From Belnapia moabensis DSM 16746 (GTDB taxonomy: Bacteria > Pseudomonadota > Alphaproteobacteria > Acetobacterales > Acetobacteraceae), in assembly GCF_000745835.1 (NCBI RefSeq), contig NZ_JQKB01000014.1, positions 1 through 64,000 of the forward strand: a stretch of 64,000 nt of DNA. The letters run 5' to 3'. Of this stretch, positions 8,273-17,055 are shown piece after piece (the first letter of the stretch is position 1; each line of letters opens with the position of its first letter). The notes beneath the pieces were generated by a model, which was not told the origin of the DNA, ran no database searches, and saw nothing but the letters and a program-made list of their open reading frames with translations. Position numbers and translations under genes: made by a program.

Positions 8273-8737
8273 ATGGATGAAATCGACCGGAACATCACCG
8301 TCGCGCTGCAGCTCGATGGCAGCGCGGGGCTGGCGGAGCTGGCGAAGGTGGCGGGGCTTTCCGTCTCGGCCACCGCAGAACGGGTCAAGCGGCTGGAGGA
8401 GCGCGGCGTCATCCGCGGCTGGCGGGCCGATCTCGACCCGGTCGCCGCCGGCTGCCCGCTGCTGGTGCATATCCTCGTCACCGTGGCACCCGGGCGGGAC
8501 GAGGCCGCCTTCCGCAAGGCCATGCGGCGGCAGGAGGCGGTGCTGGAATGCCACGCCATCACCGGCGACTGGACCTATCTGCTGAAGGTGCGGCTGGCGG
8601 ATCTGCCGGCGCTCGACGCTTTCCTCAATGACGAGTTGCGCGCCCAGTCGGGCGTGCAGCGGGTGGAGACGCTGCTCGCCATCGCCACGGTGAAGGAGAC
8701 TTCCATCCTGCCGGTGGCGCCGGCGACGGAAGAATAA
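8273..8737 (+). CDS. Lrp/AsnC-family transcriptional regulator
   Basis: A 154-residue regulator with an N-terminal winged helix (AELAKVAGLSVSATAERVKR, then LEERGVIRGWRADLD, residues about 17-60) and a C-terminal RAM ligand-binding domain (VTVAPGRDEAAFRK, ECHAITGDWTYLLKV, GVQRVETLLAI). Proteins of this family sense amino acids. Its position right after ornithine decarboxylase suggests it may respond to ornithine or a related amino acid and act on this locus, but that is inference from neighbourhood only. It converges on the lipoprotein gene to its right, with 6 bases between. Confidence 0.88.
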   Translation: MDEIDRNITVALQLDGSAGLAELAKVAGLSVSATAERVKRLEERGVIRGWRADLDPVAAGCPLLVHILVTVAPGRDEAAFRKAMRRQEAVLECHAITGDWTYLLKVRLADLPALDAFLNDELRAQSGVQRVETLLAIATVKETSILPVAPATEE

Positions 8738-8743
8738 GCCACG

Positions 8744-9583
8744 TCACAAGGCCGGCTCGAAGCCGGTCTCGGCCGAACGCACCGCGAGGTCGAGGCTCTG
8801 CGCGAAATTGTCGCGCCTGGCGAGGTTGCTCGCGGCCAGTCGGCGAAGCTCCGCCTGCGGCCCGGCTGCTTCGGCGACAGGGGCGCGGCGCTGTTGCAGC
8901 ACGGTGAAGGCGCCGAGCTGGCCATAGCCCGAAGCCCGCAGCCCCCCATCGACCAAGCCGAAGCCGCCAGTTGATGGACGGAGGGACACCTCGGCCCCTG
9001 CCGGCACCCGTCCGATCTCGGGCGCCGTGAGATCCGGCCGCAGCCTCAGGGCGACGGGGGCGGAGGCGATGGCGCGGACCGGCGCCTCCCGCGCGGCGCG
9101 CTCGGCCAGAAGGGTGGCGGCCGTACCGGGCGCGGCGCGCTCGATTGCGGCCTCGAGGCGGGCACTGCGCTCGGTCATGCGCTGGCGAAGTTGCCGCGCG
9201 CGCACGAGATCGGCGCGCAGCCGCCCCGATGCGGTAGCGAGCCGCAGCTCGGCCTCCGCCCTGGGGATGAGGTTGCCGGCGGCATCGGCGCGGATCACCC
9301 GCACCTCCGTCCAGCGGCAGTAGAGCAGGGCATCGAAGGCGATCTGAAGGCGTTCGATCGCCGCATTCTCCCGCGCCAGCTCGCGGGCCAGTTCCTCGGC
9401 GCCCGGCGGTCCCTGGCGCCGCGGCGGCTCGCCGAAGAGATCGCTGGCCGAGACGAAAACGACCACCTGCGGCCCGCAGGAATCGGCCGGGTCGGCCGCC
9501 GCCGCCAAACTGGACGGCGGTTGCTGGCGCGGCGCGCAGCCCGAGGCCAACGCCAGGACGAGGCCGAGCGTGCGGAGCCGCAT
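8744..9583 (-). CDS. Putative lipoprotein with SH3-like segment, unknown function
   Basis: Not recognised. The 279-residue product begins with a lipoprotein signal (LGLVLALASGC, cysteine at about residue 16). The middle (about residues 75-165) is charged and Ala/Arg/Glu-rich and probably helical. From about residue 185 a segment with LRLRPDLTAPEIGRVPAG and VSLRPSTGGFGLVDGGL resembles a bacterial SH3 domain. It starts 5 bases after the stop of the upstream solute-binding protein, so they may be co-transcribed. A GTG three bases earlier is an alternative start. A role at the cell envelope is plausible; nothing more specific can be said. Confidence 0.6.
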   Translation of the reverse strand: MRLRTLGLVLALASGCAPRQQPPSSLAAAADPADSCGPQVVVFVSASDLFGEPPRRQGPPGAEELARELARENAAIERLQIAFDALLYCRWTEVRVIRADAAGNLIPRAEAELRLATASGRLRADLVRARQLRQRMTERSARLEAAIERAAPGTAATLLAERAAREAPVRAIASAPVALRLRPDLTAPEIGRVPAGAEVSLRPSTGGFGLVDGGLRASGYGQLGAFTVLQQRRAPVAEAAGPQAELRRLAASNLARRDNFAQSLDLAVRSAETGFEPAL

Positions 9584-9588
9584 CACGC

Positions 9589-11175
9589 TCAGCGCGCCGC
9601 CCGTACGGCCATGGCCGTGGTGCGCTCATCCATCCGCGCGTCGTAGGTGAGGCCCTTGCGGAGCGCCCAGCTGTTGACGAGCTGGAAGAGCGGGATGATG
9701 GCGACGTCGTCCATCGCCATCTTCACCGCCTCGCGCAGCAGCTGCTCTCGCTGCCGATCGTCGATGGTGGCGGCGGCCCGGGCGGTCAGCGCATCGAGCT
9801 CCGGGTTGGAGTAACGGCCGCTGTTGCTCGCCCCGGTGCGCCGCTCGCGGTCGTAAGTGCCGAGGATGTTGACCAGCGCATAGCTGGCCTCGCCGGTCAC
9901 GCTACCCCAGCCGCTGAGGCGGATTGCATATTCCTGCCGGTTGGAACGCTGCGAGAAGCTGGCCCAGGGTACGCCCTCGACCTCGGTGCGGATGCCGATG
10001 CGGGTGAACATCTGCGCCACCGCCTGCGCCGTCTTGGCGTCGTTCGGGTAGCGGTCGTTCGGGCTATGCAGGGTCATGCGGAAGCCCTGCGGGAAGCCGG
10101 CTTCGGCGAGCAGGCGCTTTGCGCCGTCCGGGTCGAAGGCGGGCGGCCGGACCTCCGGATTGTAGCCGAATGTGCCCTCCGGCAGCCATTGTCCGGTCGG
10201 CTGGGCGGTGCCCTCCATCACCCGCTCGGCAAGGGCTTGGCGGTTGATCGAGAGGGAGAGGGCGTGGCGCACCCGCACGTCGTTGAAGGGATTGTTGGGT
10301 AGCGGCTTGCCGTCATTGTCGCTGGTGAAGGGCACGTCGCGATGCCGCGAATGGTCCGTCAGCAGGTAGATGAGGCGAAGGCCCTGGATTTCGGAAACCG
10401 TCACCTTCGGGTCCCGCCGCATCCGGGTGAGGTCGGTCGAGGGCACTTGGTCGATCATGTCCACATCGCCGGCGAGCAGTGCCGCGGTGCGGGCGCCGTC
10501 ATTGCCGATGAAGCGGTAATTCACCCGCGCCCAGGGCTCCGGCCCGCGGAAATAGGCCTCGTTGCGGGCGAGTTCGGTGCGGTCACCGGAGCGGTAGGCG
10601 ACCATCCGGTAGGGGCCAGTGCCGATGGCCGCCTTGCCGCTGTTGAAATCCTCCGTGCTCGCCCCTTCGGCCGCATGGCGGGCGATGACGGCGACGGAAG
10701 CGAGCTCCGTAGGCAGCAGCGGATGCGGCCGCGCGGTGTGGAAGCGCACCGTCAGCGGGTCCACCACCTCGACCCTCTCGATGGCGCGGACGAAGCCGCC
10801 GAAGCCGCCCGGGCTGCCCGGGACGTTCGGCGTGCGCTGGATGGTGAAGGCGACGTCCTCGGCGGTGAAGTCGCGCCCGTCGTGCCACTTGACGCTCGGG
10901 CGGAGCTTGAACTCCCACACCGTCTCACCGATCACCCGCCAGCTTTCCGCCAGGCCCGGATAGGGCTGCGCCCGCGCATCTCGCTCCACCAGCCGGTCGA
11001 AGATGTGCATCGCCAGGCTGTTGTTCGGCGAGGCGTTGTAGAAATGCGGGTCGACCGAGGTGACGGCCCCGCCGATGCCGATATTCAAGGTGCCATCGGC
11101 ACTCTGTGCGATGGCGGGGGCGGCGATGAACAGGGCGGCTGCGAGGCCAAGGCCCGTGGCGGTGCGGTATCGCAT
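9589..11175 (-). CDS. Peptide/solute-binding protein of an ABC transporter (SBP_bac_5)
   Basis: Periplasmic receptor of the DppA/OppA type, 528 residues. An N-terminal signal peptide (GLGLAAALFIAAPAIAQS) is followed by SVDPHFYNASPNNSLAMHIF, WEFKLRPSVKWHDGRDFTAE, DVAFTIQRTPNVPGSP, GTGPYRMVAYRSGD, DVRVRHALSLSINRQAL and NDRYPNDAKTAQAVAQMF, all of the family pattern. It is strikingly similar to the divergent receptor at 11454-13043, so the pair probably arose by duplication. It has no permease of its own; it may share the DppBCDF transporter to the right. The ATG at 11175 is chosen because the signal peptide begins there. Confidence 0.9.
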   Translation of the reverse strand: MRYRTATGLGLAAALFIAAPAIAQSADGTLNIGIGGAVTSVDPHFYNASPNNSLAMHIFDRLVERDARAQPYPGLAESWRVIGETVWEFKLRPSVKWHDGRDFTAEDVAFTIQRTPNVPGSPGGFGGFVRAIERVEVVDPLTVRFHTARPHPLLPTELASVAVIARHAAEGASTEDFNSGKAAIGTGPYRMVAYRSGDRTELARNEAYFRGPEPWARVNYRFIGNDGARTAALLAGDVDMIDQVPSTDLTRMRRDPKVTVSEIQGLRLIYLLTDHSRHRDVPFTSDNDGKPLPNNPFNDVRVRHALSLSINRQALAERVMEGTAQPTGQWLPEGTFGYNPEVRPPAFDPDGAKRLLAEAGFPQGFRMTLHSPNDRYPNDAKTAQAVAQMFTRIGIRTEVEGVPWASFSQRSNRQEYAIRLSGWGSVTGEASYALVNILGTYDRERRTGASNSGRYSNPELDALTARAAATIDDRQREQLLREAVKMAMDDVAIIPLFQLVNSWALRKGLTYDARMDERTTAMAVRAAR

Positions 11176-11453
11176 GCATGTCTCCAGGATGGCACGGAGA
11201 GTACCGGCCGCTGCGCCTTCCGCCAACCGCCCGGCATCGGGCTTGCCTGCGAGCAGGGACGGGGCCGGGTGCGGCCTGGGCACCGCCCGGCCCAGGTGCC
11301 CGTCGCCGCGGCATTCAGTGCGAGCGCTGCTGCATGCCTGGGCGAGTTGCCTGTCATTCATGGCGAGGGCCGGGCTGCGACCCCCGGGCGGAAGCTGGCG
11401 AGAGGATGACCGGAATGCTAGCTTTTGCTCCGCTGGGGCTTCCGAGGGACACA
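11176..11453. promoter_or_regulatory. Divergent promoter region between two receptor genes
   Basis: 278 bases between the two divergent solute-binding protein starts. Open frames cross it but none resembles a protein. It must contain promoters in both directions; no clear -35/-10 pair or operator was identified by eye. Confidence 0.4.
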
Positions 11454-13043
11454 ATGACAGGATTTCGTCGCGCGGCCGGATTGGCCGTCGGTCTGGCAAT
11501 TGCGGGGCTGGCGAGCGGTTCGGGGCAGGCCCAGACCCTCACCATGGGCGTCGGAGCGCCGGTCACCTCGATCGACCCGCACTACCACCAGCTCTCGCCG
11601 AACACGGCGGTGGGCCACATGATCTTCAGCGGCCTGACGCGGACGGATGCGAATGCCCGCATCACGCCCGACCTGGCCGAGAGCTGGCGCCCGGTCTCCG
11701 ACACGGTCTGGGAGTTCAAGCTCCGCCAGGGCGTCACCTTCCATAACGGCTCGCCCTTCACCGCGGAGGATGTAGCTTTCACCTTCGAGCGGGTGCCGAG
11801 GGTGCCGAACTCGCCTTCTTCCTATGCCATCTACACGCGGCCGATCACCCGGGTGGAGATCGTCGACAGTTACACCTTGCGGCTGCACACCGCCTCGCCT
11901 TACCCGCTGATGCCGACCGACCTCGCGAGCGTCATGATCCTCGATCGCGAGACCCATGCCAACGCGACGACCGAGGGCTTCAATGCCGGGCCGATGGCGG
12001 TGGGCACCGGGCCTTTCCGCATGGTCAGCCACCGGAACGGCGACCGCATCGAGTTCGAGCGCAACGACAATTATTTCGGGCCGCGCCCGGCCTGGACGCG
12101 GGTGAACTACCGGATGATCACCAACGATGCCGCGCGCACCGCTGCGCTGCTCGCTGGCGATGTGGATGTAATCGACCAGGTGCCGACCAGCGACCTCGCC
12201 AAGCTGCGCGGCGATCAGCGGCTGACGCTTGCCGAGACCACGGGTCTGCGCGTCATCTTCCTCAGCTTCGACCATATGCGGGACGATGCCTCGCCCTTCG
12301 TCACCGACAATGACGGCAAGCCGGTCCCCCGCAACCCGTTGCGGGATGTGCGGGTGCGCCGGGCGCTCTCCGCGGCGATCGACCGCAACGCCATCACCGA
12401 GCGGGTGATGGAGAATGCCGCCATCCCGGCCGGGCAGTTCCTGCCCGAGGGCAGTTTCGGCTATGTGCCCGGCCTCAACCCGCCGCGCTTCGATACCGAG
12501 GCGGCGAAGAAGCTGCTGGCCGAGGCGGGTTTCCCGCAAGGCTTCCGCATCACCCTGCACGGGCCGAACGACCGGTACCCGAATGATGCGCGCATCATCC
12601 AGGCCATCGGCCAGATGTGGTCGCGGGCCGGCGTGCGCACGGCGGTGGAGGCGCAGCCCTGGACGACCTTCGTCGGTCGCGCGGCGCGGCAGGAGCTATC
12701 GGCCTTCCTGATCGGCTGGGGCACCTCCTCCGGCGAGGCCTCCAACCCGCTGCGGAACCTGACCGCGACCTTCGACCGCGAGAAGGGCTATGGCGCCTCC
12801 AATCGCGGCCGCTACTCCAACCCCGAGGCGGACCGCATCCTGGAACAAGCCATGCGCGAGCTGGACGATGCCAAGCGCGAGGCGCTGCTGCAGCAGGCGA
12901 CGCGCATCGCCATGGAGGATGTCGGCATCCTGCCGCTGCACATCCAGAAGAACGCCTGGGCCATGCGCCGCGGCTTCGCCATGGAGGCACGGGCGGATGA
13001 GCTCACGCGGGCGCAGGATGTGCGCCCGGCGGCTGCGCGATGA
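11454..13043 (+). CDS. Peptide/solute-binding protein heading the Dpp-type operon
   Basis: Periplasmic receptor, 529 residues, with signal peptide RRAAGLAVGLAIAGLASGSG and cleavage near GQAQT. Family segments include VTSIDPHYHQLSPNTA, WEFKLRQGVTFHNGSPFTAE, GTGPFRMVSHRNGD, VRRALSAAIDRNAITERVM, LLAEAGFPQGFRITLHGPN and GASNRGRYSNPEADRILEQA. It is the first gene of a five-gene ABC transporter unit; the permease gene overlaps its stop by 4 bases. Ligand cannot be told from sequence: peptides, opines and glutathione are all possible for this family. An in-frame ATG at 11405 is an alternative start. Confidence 0.92.
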   Translation: MTGFRRAAGLAVGLAIAGLASGSGQAQTLTMGVGAPVTSIDPHYHQLSPNTAVGHMIFSGLTRTDANARITPDLAESWRPVSDTVWEFKLRQGVTFHNGSPFTAEDVAFTFERVPRVPNSPSSYAIYTRPITRVEIVDSYTLRLHTASPYPLMPTDLASVMILDRETHANATTEGFNAGPMAVGTGPFRMVSHRNGDRIEFERNDNYFGPRPAWTRVNYRMITNDAARTAALLAGDVDVIDQVPTSDLAKLRGDQRLTLAETTGLRVIFLSFDHMRDDASPFVTDNDGKPVPRNPLRDVRVRRALSAAIDRNAITERVMENAAIPAGQFLPEGSFGYVPGLNPPRFDTEAAKKLLAEAGFPQGFRITLHGPNDRYPNDARIIQAIGQMWSRAGVRTAVEAQPWTTFVGRAARQELSAFLIGWGTSSGEASNPLRNLTATFDREKGYGASNRGRYSNPEADRILEQAMRELDDAKREALLQQATRIAMEDVGILPLHIQKNAWAMRRGFAMEARADELTRAQDVRPAAAR

Positions 13044-14014
13044 CCGCCTTCCTGCTCCGCCGCCTGATTCAGGCGGCCGCCGTCGTCCTCGTGATGTCGC
13101 TGCTGGTCTTCCTCGGCGTCTTCGCCGTCGGCGACCCGATCGAGATCCTCATCAGTCCGGAAGCCGACCAATTCGAGCGGGAGCGGGCGGTCAAGGCGCT
13201 CGGCCTCGACCTGCCGCTTTGGCAGCAATACCTCGTCTTCCTCGGCAATGCCTTGCGGGGCGATCTCGGCCGCTCCTTCGTCTTCAACGAGCCGGCGCTG
13301 AAGCTGATCCTCGAGCGCATGCCGGCGACGCTGGAACTTGCCATCGGCGCCACCGTCGCGGCCCTGATCATCGGCCTGCCGCTTGGCCTGTATGCCGGGC
13401 TGAAGCCGAACAGCCCGGTCAGCAAGGGCATCATGGCGACGAGCATCCTCGGCTTCTCGCTGCCGACCTTCTGGGTCGGGCTGATGCTCATCATGGTCTT
13501 CGCCGTGCAACTCGGCTGGCTGCCGAGCACGGGGCGCGGCGAGACGGTGACCATCCTCGGCATGCGTTGGTCCTTCCTGACGAGTGACGGCATCGCCCAT
13601 CTCATCATGCCGGCGCTGAACCTCGCCTTGTTCAAGATCAGCCTCGTCATCCGCCTGACCCGCGCGGGGGTGCGGGAGACGATGCTCATGGACTACGTGA
13701 AATTTGCCCGCGCCAAGGGGCTCAGCCCCGCCCGGGTCACATTCGTCCACGTCTTCAAGAACATCCTGATCCCGGTTGTCACCGTGGTCGGTCTGGAGTT
13801 CGGCGGGACCATCGCCTTCTCGGTGGTGACGGAGAGCGTCTTCGCCTGGCCGGGCATGGGCAAGCTCATCATCGACAGCATCAACGTGCTCGACCGGCCG
13901 GTGATGGTCGCTTATTTGATGATGATCGTACTGCTCTTCATCACCATCAATCTCGTCGTCGACATCACCTATTCCCTGCTCGATCCCCGTGTGCGGCTGG
14001 AGGGCAAGCAATGA
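13040..14014 (+). CDS. dppB: ABC transporter permease, DppB type
   Basis: First inner-membrane subunit of the importer, 324 residues. It has the N-terminal membrane anchor FLLRRLIQAAAVVLVMSLLV, the DppB-type GDLGRSFVFNEP stretch and a permease core with the ABC-interacting EAA-like segment YVKFARAKGLSPARVTFVH, followed by KNILIPVVTVVGLEFGG and FAWPGMGKLIIDSI. About six membrane segments are apparent. The ATG overlaps the receptor stop by 4 bases and its own stop overlaps the next permease by 4 bases, consistent with translational coupling. Confidence 0.93.
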   Translation: MTAFLLRRLIQAAAVVLVMSLLVFLGVFAVGDPIEILISPEADQFERERAVKALGLDLPLWQQYLVFLGNALRGDLGRSFVFNEPALKLILERMPATLELAIGATVAALIIGLPLGLYAGLKPNSPVSKGIMATSILGFSLPTFWVGLMLIMVFAVQLGWLPSTGRGETVTILGMRWSFLTSDGIAHLIMPALNLALFKISLVIRLTRAGVRETMLMDYVKFARAKGLSPARVTFVHVFKNILIPVVTVVGLEFGGTIAFSVVTESVFAWPGMGKLIIDSINVLDRPVMVAYLMMIVLLFITINLVVDITYSLLDPRVRLEGKQ

Positions 14015-14925
14015 GCACCACCACTATCGCCGCCACGCCACCCGTTCCCAAGGTCGAGACGCCCTTTCAGCGCTTCGTCTCGGAATTCGCCGCTTCCCGC
14101 ATCGCGCTCTTCGGGCTCGTGCTGTTCCTGGCCATCGTCGTCATCGCGGTGCTGGCGCCCTGGATCGCGCCGCAGGACCCCTACGATCTCGCCCAACTCG
14201 ACATCATGGACGGGCGGATGGAGCCGGGCACGGTCGGCGGCGCTGGCTTCACCTACTGGCTCGGCACGGATGACCAGGGGCGGGACATGCTCTCCGGCAT
14301 CATGTACGGGCTGCGCATCTCGCTGATGGTGGGCGCGGGCTCGGCCATCATCGCCTGCCTGGTCGGTGCTTCGCTCGGCATGCTGGCGGCCTATGCCGGC
14401 GGGCGGACCGACAGCCTGATCATGCGGCTGGTTGATCTCCAGCTTTCCTTTCCGGCGATCCTCGCGGCGTTGATGATCCTCGCCTTCCTGGGCAAGGGTA
14501 TCCTCAATGTCGTTTTCGCGCTGGTGATCGTCGAGTGGGCCTATTACGCCCGGACGGTCCGCGGCTCGGCGCTGGTCGAGCGGCGGCGGGAGTATATCGA
14601 GGCGGCGCAATGCCTTGCCCTGCCGACGCGGCGCATCATCTTCCGCCACTTGCTGCCGAACTGCCTGCCGCCGCTGATCGTCGTCGGCACCATGCAGGTG
14701 GCGCGCGCCATCGCGCTGGAGGCAACGCTCTCCTTCCTCGGCCTCGGCGTGCCGATCACCGAGCCTTCGCTCGGCCTTCTCATCTCCAACGGCTATGAGT
14801 ACATGTTGAGCGGGAAGTACTGGATCAGCTTCTATCCCGGCATCGCCCTGCTGGTGACCATCGTCTCGATCAACCTGGTCGGCGACCAGTTGCGCGATGT
14901 GTTGAACCCGAGGCTGAAGCGATGA
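14011..14925 (+). CDS. dppC: ABC transporter permease, DppC type
   Basis: Second inner-membrane subunit, 304 residues. DppC hallmarks include the N-terminal hydrophobic segment LFGLVLFLAIVVIAVLAPWI, then PQDPYDLAQLD, YWLGTDDQGRDMLSGIMYGL, the EAA loop YIEAAQCLALPTRRIIFRHL followed by LPNCLPPLIVVGT, and EATLSFLGLGVPITEPSLG. It pairs with DppB to form the channel. It overlaps both neighbours by 4 bases within the operon. Confidence 0.93.
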   Translation: MSTTTIAATPPVPKVETPFQRFVSEFAASRIALFGLVLFLAIVVIAVLAPWIAPQDPYDLAQLDIMDGRMEPGTVGGAGFTYWLGTDDQGRDMLSGIMYGLRISLMVGAGSAIIACLVGASLGMLAAYAGGRTDSLIMRLVDLQLSFPAILAALMILAFLGKGILNVVFALVIVEWAYYARTVRGSALVERRREYIEAAQCLALPTRRIIFRHLLPNCLPPLIVVGTMQVARAIALEATLSFLGLGVPITEPSLGLLISNGYEYMLSGKYWISFYPGIALLVTIVSINLVGDQLRDVLNPRLKR

Positions 14926-15902
14926 GCGCGCCGACCCTCGAGGTCCGCAATCTCAGGACGCATTTCTTCACTCGCGCCGGCGTGGTGAAAGCGGTGGACG
15001 ACGTCTCCTTCACCGTCGAGGCCGGCAAGGTCATGGGCCTCGTCGGCGAGAGTGGCTCGGGCAAGACCGTCACCGGGTTCTCGATCCTTGGCCTGGTCGA
15101 TCCGCCGGGGCGGATCGCGGGCGGTCAGATCCTTTTCAAGGGCCGCGACCTGGCGACCCTGCCGGAAGCCGAGATGCGGGGCCTGCGCGGCAACCGCATC
15201 GCGATGATTTTCCAAGACCCGATGATGACCCTCAATCCGGTCCTGCGCATCGACACGCAGATGATCGAGACGGTTCTCGCCCATGCCAAGGTCAGCCGCG
15301 AGGAGGCACGGCAGCGGGCGCGGGATGCGCTCGGCCAGGTCGGCATCCCGAGCCCGGATGAGCGGCTGAAGGCCTATCCGCACCAATTCTCCGGCGGAAT
15401 GCGCCAGCGCGTCGCCATCGCCATCGCGCTGCTGCACAAGCCGGATGTGATTGTGGCGGACGAGCCGACCACGGCGCTCGATGTTACCATCCAGGGCCAG
15501 ATCCTCGCCGAGGCGCAAAAGCTCTGTGCCCAATTCGGCACCGCCCTCGTCTGGATCACCCATGACCTCTCGGTCGTCGCCGGCCTCGCTGATGACATCG
15601 CCGTGATGTATGCAGGCAAGGTGGTCGAGAGTGGGCCGGTGACGCAGGTGCTCGACGCCCCGCTGCATCCCTATACCCTCGGCCTCATTGGCAGCGTGCC
15701 GAGCCGCAACAAGCGGGGCGAGCCGCTGCGGCAGATCCCCGGGATGACGCCCAGTCTGCTCAACCTGCCGGCCGGCTGCGCCTTCCGGTCCCGCTGCCCG
15801 AGGGCCGAGCCGGGATGCGCCGAGCCGCCGCCCTTCGCCGAATATCGTCCGGGCCAACACGCCCGCTGCATCCACCCGCATCAGGAGGCCGTGGCGGCAT
15901 GA
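14922..15902 (+). CDS. dppD: ABC transporter ATP-binding protein, DppD type
   Basis: Cytoplasmic ATPase, 326 residues. Walker A GESGSGKTVTG near residues 45-55, Q-loop MIFQDPMMTLNP, signature QFSGGMRQRVAIA, Walker B DVIVADEPTTALD, and switch histidine in WITHDLSVVAG. The C-terminal oligopeptide-transporter extension is present with its cysteine-rich CAFRSRCPRAEPGC, known in this family to hold an iron-sulfur cluster in some members. Overlaps dppC and dppF by 4 bases each. Confidence 0.94.
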   Translation: MSAPTLEVRNLRTHFFTRAGVVKAVDDVSFTVEAGKVMGLVGESGSGKTVTGFSILGLVDPPGRIAGGQILFKGRDLATLPEAEMRGLRGNRIAMIFQDPMMTLNPVLRIDTQMIETVLAHAKVSREEARQRARDALGQVGIPSPDERLKAYPHQFSGGMRQRVAIAIALLHKPDVIVADEPTTALDVTIQGQILAEAQKLCAQFGTALVWITHDLSVVAGLADDIAVMYAGKVVESGPVTQVLDAPLHPYTLGLIGSVPSRNKRGEPLRQIPGMTPSLLNLPAGCAFRSRCPRAEPGCAEPPPFAEYRPGQHARCIHPHQEAVAA

Positions 15903-16936
15903 GCGAGACCCTGACCGCCCCCTCCGCCGCTGCGACCCTGGCCGAGCCGATCATCGAGTTGCGTGGCGTCTCCAAGCGCTTCTCGAAGACGCTCGATTTC
16001 GCCGGCCGCATCGCCCGTCGCCTCGGCGCCAACCTCCGCGAAGAGGTGGTGCATGCGGTGGACGGCGTCGACCTGACCATCCGCAAGGGCGAGGTGGTGG
16101 GCCTCGTCGGCGAGTCGGGCTGCGGCAAGTCGACCCTCGGCCGCATGGTCGCCGGCATCATGCCGGCGAGCGAGGGAACAATTCTCTGGCGCGGCCGCGA
16201 CCTGACGAGCCTCAATGCCGCGGAGGCGCGCGAGGCGAAGCTGCGGACGCAGATGATCTTCCAGGACCCATACGCCTCGCTCAATCCGCGGCTCAAGGTG
16301 CAGGAGATCGTCGGCGAGGCGCCGCAATTCCACGGCATGGCGAAGCGCGGCGAGATCGAATCCTATGTCGACGAGCAACTCCGCCGCGCCGGCCTCGACC
16401 CGGCGCTGAAGCGGCGCTACCCGCATCAGTTCAGTGGCGGGCAGCGGCAGCGCATCGGCATCGCCCGCGCACTGGCGGTGCAGCCGGAATTCCTAGTCTG
16501 CGACGAGGCGGTGGCGGCGCTTGACGTCTCCATCCAGGCGCAGATCCTGAACCTTTTCATGAAACTGCGGCGGGAGCTCGACCTCACCTATCTCTTCATC
16601 AGCCACGATCTTGGCGTGGTGGAGCATCTCTCCGACCGGGTCGTCATCATGTATCTCGGCCGCGTGGTGGAGGAGGCGCCGGCCGAGGAGGTCTTCCGCC
16701 GCCCGAACCATCCCTACACCAAGGCGCTGCTTGCCGAGGTGCCGCGCATCGAGGCCCGCAAGCGCGCCTTCGCGGGGGTGAAGGGCGAGATACCCTCGCC
16801 GTTGAACCCGCCGAGCGGCTGCCACTTCCATCCACGCTGCCCCTTCGCCTTCGACCGCTGCCGCATCGAACGTCCGGCACTGCAGCAGGTCGGTGCTGGC
16901 CATCGCAGCGCCTGCCATCTGAACGACGCGGCATGA
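15899..16936 (+). CDS. dppF: ABC transporter ATP-binding protein, DppF type
   Basis: Second ATPase, 345 residues. Walker A GESGCGKSTLGR near residue 80, MIFQDPYASLNPRLKV, signature QFSGGQRQRIGIARAL, Walker B FLVCDEAVAALDVSIQ, FISHDLGVVEHLSDRV, and the C-terminal CHFHPRCPFAFDRC. Note that the usual DEPTSALD is DEAVAALD; the catalytic Asp-Glu is kept. An N-terminal extension of about 25 residues precedes IIELRGVSKRF. Its ATG overlaps dppD by 4 bases and its stop overlaps a tiny lipoprotein gene by 4 bases. Confidence 0.93.
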   Translation: MSETLTAPSAAATLAEPIIELRGVSKRFSKTLDFAGRIARRLGANLREEVVHAVDGVDLTIRKGEVVGLVGESGCGKSTLGRMVAGIMPASEGTILWRGRDLTSLNAAEAREAKLRTQMIFQDPYASLNPRLKVQEIVGEAPQFHGMAKRGEIESYVDEQLRRAGLDPALKRRYPHQFSGGQRQRIGIARALAVQPEFLVCDEAVAALDVSIQAQILNLFMKLRRELDLTYLFISHDLGVVEHLSDRVVIMYLGRVVEEAPAEEVFRRPNHPYTKALLAEVPRIEARKRAFAGVKGEIPSPLNPPSGCHFHPRCPFAFDRCRIERPALQQVGAGHRSACHLNDAA

Positions 16937-17055
16937 GGGGTGCGATCCTTCTTGCCCTGCTGTTGCTGGCAGCCTGCCAATCGGGCGGCGCCAGCGGGCC
17001 CTATGTCGGCGGCTCGGTCGGCACCAATATCCGCGAGGATCAGCGGCTGCGCTGA
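16933..17055 (+). CDS. 40-residue putative lipoprotein coupled to dppF
   Basis: A complete small frame from ATG 16933 to TGA 17053-17055. The product starts MRGAILLALLLLAACQSGG: positive end, hydrophobic stretch and a lipobox (LAAC, cysteine 15), followed by only 25 residues ending NIREDQRLR. The start overlaps the dppF stop in an ATGA, exactly like the other junctions of the operon, which argues that it is translated. Its 3' end overlaps the convergent MFS gene by 16 bases. Function unknown; the size resembles entericidin-like or envelope-stress small lipoproteins, but no homology is claimed. Confidence 0.6.
   Translation: MRGAILLALLLLAACQSGGASGPYVGGSVGTNIREDQRLR

Noticed and set aside
12812-14011. 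Minus-strand 399-codon frame opposite dppA/dppB
   Set aside because: Its composition (runs of Asp, Glu, His) is typical of a high-GC antisense frame and the plus strand holds clear ABC transporter genes.
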